From an uncultured Owenweeksia sp. (GTDB lineage Bacteria > Bacteroidota > Bacteroidia > Flavobacteriales > Schleiferiaceae), in assembly GCA_937146805.1 (NCBI GenBank), contig CAKZRR010000050.1, forward strand, positions 1-40,915: a stretch of 40,915 nucleotides of DNA. The letters run 5' to 3'. A model generated the notes under the pieces. The model was not told the DNA's origin. It searched no databases and saw only the letters and a list, made by a program, of their open reading frames with translations. A program made the position numbers and the translations under genes. Shown here in pieces: positions 40,859 through 40,915 of the stretch (positions are counted from its first letter, which is position 1; each line of letters begins with the position of its first letter).

Positions 40859-40915
40859 ATGAGACAAGCAAAAAGCGATTTTATTGCCGAGGCCATTGCC
40901 GATTATGAGGCCATG
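40859..40915 (+). CDS. Partial 5' end of an unidentified gene
   Basis: Only 19 codons are in the window (reading MRQAKSDFIAEAIADYEAM), running off the right edge. They form a charged amphipathic helix typical of many cytoplasmic protein starts. I do not recognise the family. The nearby -7 element suggests it begins its own transcription unit. The ATG is so close to that element that the mRNA would be leaderless or the true start would lie later. Confidence 0.4.
   Translation, partial: MRQAKSDFIAEAIADYEAM

Noticed and set aside
1-40915. CRISPR array, tRNA or rRNA genes
   Set aside because: I found no regularly spaced repeats of array type, no tRNA cloverleaf with the GGTTCGAATCC-type arm, and no rRNA sequence by reading, although a covariance-model search was not possible.

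Overview
The window reads as two unequal pieces. From about 3,482 to the right end it is typical of a Bacteroidota genome, probably Flavobacteriia or a relative. It has several secreted proteins with type IX secretion (T9SS type A) C-terminal sorting domains, TAnnTTTG -7 promoter elements, AT-rich leaders with few Shine-Dalgarno sequences, ECF sigma operons with outer-membrane barrel partners, and a phenylacetyl-CoA (paa) catabolic cluster. The first ~3.48 kb looks different. It carries a mobile-type RadC/JAB protein, an excisionase-like HTH protein and a SNF2 helicase, a set I associate with proteobacterial defence or mobile islands. The helicase is broken at about 3,476-3,487, where the sequence switches in mid-codon context to ribose-5-phosphate isomerase B lacking its first ~40 residues. 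The join is either a real illegitimate insertion or deletion, or an assembly chimera. Sequence alone cannot decide.

Layout from left to right: (1) 1-3,480, island fragment. (2) 3,482-5,491, rpiB remnant converging on a two-gene envelope unit (degenerate alpha/beta hydrolase and a DUF3298-type lipoprotein). (3) 5,553-8,883, a tight run of MBL hydrolase, SAM methyltransferase, GT92-like glycosyltransferase and sulfotransferase, suggesting surface glycan or small-molecule modification. (4) 9,039-13,559, a secreted M1 peptidase, a bidirectional terminator, a membrane coiled-coil protein and RNase R. (5) 13,717-20,619, an ECF sigma factor, a fused transmembrane/outer-membrane-barrel partner and two paralogous T9SS cargo proteins, the second interrupted by an in-frame TGA. 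(6) 20,620-24,191, a hairpin-rich spacer, then a second ECF operon with a separate transmembrane anti-sigma candidate, a coiled-coil secreted protein and a coiled-coil/barrel protein. (7) 24,240-38,854, elaA, then paaE divergent from paaA-B-C, two inserted lipoprotein genes (leucine-rich repeat; retropepsin/PDZ) and paaD. A membrane-anchored SF2 helicase and its small membrane partner follow, then a TlpA-family thioredoxin, a T9SS protein, paaG, a repeat-flanked four-helix-bundle (23S rRNA intervening-sequence type) gene and paaH. (8) 38,855-40,915, a hypothetical gene lying between paaH and a second copy of the last 19 codons of paaH, a LamG/T9SS protein, and the first codons of an unidentified gene.

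How the genes work together: paaA, B, C and D with the PaaE reductase would epoxidise phenylacetyl-CoA, PaaG would isomerise the epoxide to the oxepin, and PaaH would oxidise a downstream hydroxyacyl-CoA. The ligase, PaaZ, the thiolase and paaF are not in view. The two sigma operons look like two solutions, one fused and one split, to linking an inner-membrane sigma-binding segment to an outer-membrane barrel. The best candidates for undescribed biology are these sigma/barrel operons, the membrane helicase pair at 30,606-33,805, and the lipoprotein pair embedded in the paa operon. No tRNA, rRNA or CRISPR array was recognised.
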